64,000 nt of DNA, from positions 7,124,501 to 7,188,500 of the forward strand of contig OX359193.1 in NCBI GenBank assembly GCA_947172415.1. Reading direction: 5' to 3'. The notes beneath the pieces were generated by a model. It ran no database searches, was not told the DNA's origin, and saw only the letters and a list, made by a program, of their open reading frames with translations. A program made the position numbers and the translations under genes. Origin of the DNA: Chondrosia reniformis. Taxonomy: Eukaryota; Porifera; Demospongiae; Chondrillida; Chondrillidae. Shown here piece by piece: positions 62,071-64,000 of the stretch (the stretch's first letter is position 1; every line of letters begins with the position of its first letter).

Positions 62071-62112
62071 TCTTCCAGCTATCGATCATAATTTAGAAAA
62101 ATAAGCAACAAA
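62071..62112. promoter_or_regulatory. Compact bidirectional promoter, 7TM receptor / COX18
   Basis: Only 42 bp lie between the divergent start codons at 62070 (minus) and 62113 (plus). Confidence 0.55.
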
Positions 62113-64000
62113 ATGGCTACCATCAGTCAAAAAGCCTATTCGTATGCACTTCGAAAGATCTTTAGTATTCGAAGCTGTAGCTATGCTACAATGAATCATC
62201 TTGCTGCAGCCAGCTCAGACACGGGGCCAAGTTTTATTTCATCGCTAGCATCTACACATATAGTTCACAGTGCGGAGACGCTCTTCTGCAGCATTCACAA
62301 CTCTCTTCACCTGCCGTGGTGGGCGGTGATAATGGGCACCACCTTCGCACTGAGAACTGCCACTACACTACCTCTGGCGGTCCACCAGGCCAAAATGGTC
62401 ACTCGCGTTGAATCTTTGATGCCGCTGCTAAAGGAGATGCAGGAAGCTGTTATGCACAGGGTGGTCGTGCAATGTAGAAAGGAGGGCCTTCCAGTGGATG
62501 AGGCTAACCGAAGAATCAGAAGAGAGGTGTGTAGTGTGGTGCTGAGAGGTGTGTAGTGTGGTGCTGAGAGGTGTGTAGTGTGGTGCTGAGAGGTGTGTAG
62601 TGTGGTGCTGGGAGGTGTGTAGTGTGGTGCTGAGAGGTGTGTAGTGTGGTGCTGAGAGGTGTGTAGTGTGGTGCTGAGAGGTGTGTAGTGTGGTGCTGAG
62701 AGGTGTGTAGTGTGGTGCTGAGAGGTGTGTAGTGTGGTGCTGAGAGGTGTGTAGTGTGGTGCTGAGAGGTGTGTAGTGTGGTGCTGGGAGGTGTGTAGTG
62801 AGGTGCTGGGAGGTGTGTAGTGTGGTGCTGAGGACTGCCCTGCTCAGAGCTGAGTTACTGTCTCCCTCCTTTAGGCTAAGAAAGCGACACACCAACTATA
62901 CTTTTACCATGGATGTCATCCGTTAAAGATGTTTCTGTTGCCATGGATACAACTACCCATGTGGCTAGTTCTCTCATTAGCACTTCGCAACATGTCAGGA
63001 GCACTTCCAGGACATCAAGCTGACGGTAGGATGGACTGTCCCCTGTTCTCCAGTAAACTGCTACAATTATCCACCAACTATGAGTTACTGGCATTATTAC
63101 ATTATTTTTCACACATGAATAATCTAATTTACCATTTGTAGCTTGCATGGAGGCTAAGGAAAGATACAAATAGAATAGAGTATTTTCCTAGTTTCACTTC
63201 CTAAGGAAAGCATGTAGAGCTTTGAATGAGGATAGAAATTCATACCAATGTTCTTACTTTCTCCACTGGGCCCCATACATGGTCCTCCTGCACTTGCACA
63301 CATTGCCTCTGTGAAGTGCTCAATGTAATAATTAATAAAATATTATGTTATGTAGAGGCTGTACTGTCAGAACTCAGTATGCAAGGGACGCTGTGGTTTC
63401 AAGACTTGACCATAGCTGACCCTTGCTTTGTCCTTCCTTGTATTCTTGTGATGACCAATATTCTAAATATTGAGGTAAGCAATTCGTTGGGATGGAAAGT
63501 ACTAAAGCTAGTGTTTTTGTCTGCTATAGACAGCACAGATGAATCTCAAAGCCACAATGATGAATATGCTGTGTGTAGCAATTGAAGTTAATCTTATAAA
63601 TCTACAACTCTCACCATAGATGAATGCATTACGGTTGAGGGTGCAGACAACAAGGCAGATTTACATGACCAAGTTCCTGCGCTATCTTACTGTTCTTATG
63701 GGAGTGGTCGCCTCCCAACTACCCTCTGTAAGCAGCAATAACCTATACTGTATACTGTATCCACACCCTAGAAAGGGCTGTCTGTTTAGCAAAGAAAAAC
63801 CATAGGAGAAACATGTAATTGTTATTCGGTATTTATGTACCAAAAATAGAGGCCCGGGCTTCTATTTTGTTCTGGTCATTTCTGGCTGAAATCTAAACAG
63901 ACCAATAGGATACCTACTTAATCATATTCATTGTGTTTATATAAATCTATTCCCACATGCAGGCAATGTCGTTATACTGGGCTGCCTCTAGCTCCTATGG
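62113..64000 (+). CDS. COX18: Mitochondrial insertase COX18 (3' end outside window)
   Basis: Exons: 62113-62526 (ATG), 62875-63025, 63356-63474, 63620-63727 and 63963-64000 (continues beyond the window). All joins keep frame. The first 35 or so residues are rich in Ala, Ser, Arg and Lys, as in a mitochondrial targeting sequence. LPWWAVIMGTTFALRTATTL matches the first Oxa1-type transmembrane helix, and WIQLPMWLVLSLALRNMSG is the strongly conserved COX18 block; LWFQDLTIADPCFVLPCIL and AMSLYWAASSSYG follow as in the family. COX18 is the YidC/Oxa1-family insertase of the inner mitochondrial membrane that exports the C-terminal tail of COX2 (family knowledge). The first intron contains a VNTR that starts at its donor. 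Confidence 0.92.
62522..62832. repeat. 22-bp VNTR, ~14 copies, in COX18 intron 1
   Basis: The unit GAGAGGTGTGTAGTGTGGTG plus CT repeats about 14 times with rare G/A changes. The first unit overlaps the end of exon 1 and the donor (GAGAG/GTGTGT), so every unit reproduces the donor sequence. Confidence 0.93.

Noticed and set aside
63535-63600. Extra COX18 exon (ACAGCACAGATGAATC after CTATAG)
   Set aside because: It opens a frame but has no consensus donor, and the family alignment joins 63474 directly to 63620.
1-64000. CRISPR array, bacterial operon or prophage signals
   Set aside because: All genes have spliceosomal introns and animal families; the regular repeats found are minisatellites or hairpin units without spacers of CRISPR type.

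Overview
The window looks like nuclear DNA from a demosponge, most likely a haplosclerid close to Amphimedon. The reasons are AT-rich DNA packed with TACG/CGTA and TA microsatellites, many very short GT-AG introns, a spongin-type (short-chain collagen C4) C-terminal domain, and a tandem run of receptor tyrosine kinase genes of the kind expanded in sponges. The organism call is an inference; no search was run. Exon joins were worked out by hand from splice sites, reading phase and family conservation. For the genes called complete, the exon lengths add up to an exact open frame.

Layout. 1-4388 (+): 3' part of a secreted or surface protein with EGF, TIL, IgGFc-binding, Calx-beta-like and EGF modules. 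4772-5358 (-): truncated COMMD2 pseudogene. 7347-12614 (+): EMI, three EGF domains and a spongin-like C-terminal domain. 13149-14452 (-): COMMD2. 14493-21688 (+): INTS4, with an intron-containing tRNA-Leu(CAA) inside one intron. 22777-28927, 34156-36536 and 36712-40346 (+): three tandem receptor tyrosine kinases (A, B, C). 41196-42070: tandem array of palindromic units. 43745-47361 (-): FMR1/FXR-type RNA-binding protein. 47576-49259 (+): RNASEH2B. 49543-58942 (-): ninein-like coiled-coil protein with N-terminal EF-hand region. 59155-62070 (-): cAR/GPR157-like seven-transmembrane receptor. 62113-64000 (+): COX18, cut by the window end.

Housekeeping genes are arranged as head-to-head pairs: COMMD2/INTS4 with 40 bp between start codons, the 7TM receptor/COX18 with 42 bp, and FXR/RNASEH2B with 214 bp. 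Each pair probably shares a bidirectional promoter. The matrix/surface genes and the kinases form tandem + strand runs shaped by exon and segment duplication. Introns and intergenic DNA hold several families of foldback (MITE-like) elements, a decayed LINE, tRNA-derived repeats and homogeneous minisatellites.

The most unusual signals are: a hammerhead-ribozyme-like core in the centre of a long inverted-repeat element (7594-7867), with a related core in another element family (21986-22015); an array of eight complete 90-bp hairpin units; an EMI-EGF-spongin domain combination without a collagen helix; a kinase whose juxtamembrane region is made of phase-0 exons, each carrying a Tyr-Glu motif; and a COMMD2 copy in which a 6-bp microhomology deletion fused two exons in frame.
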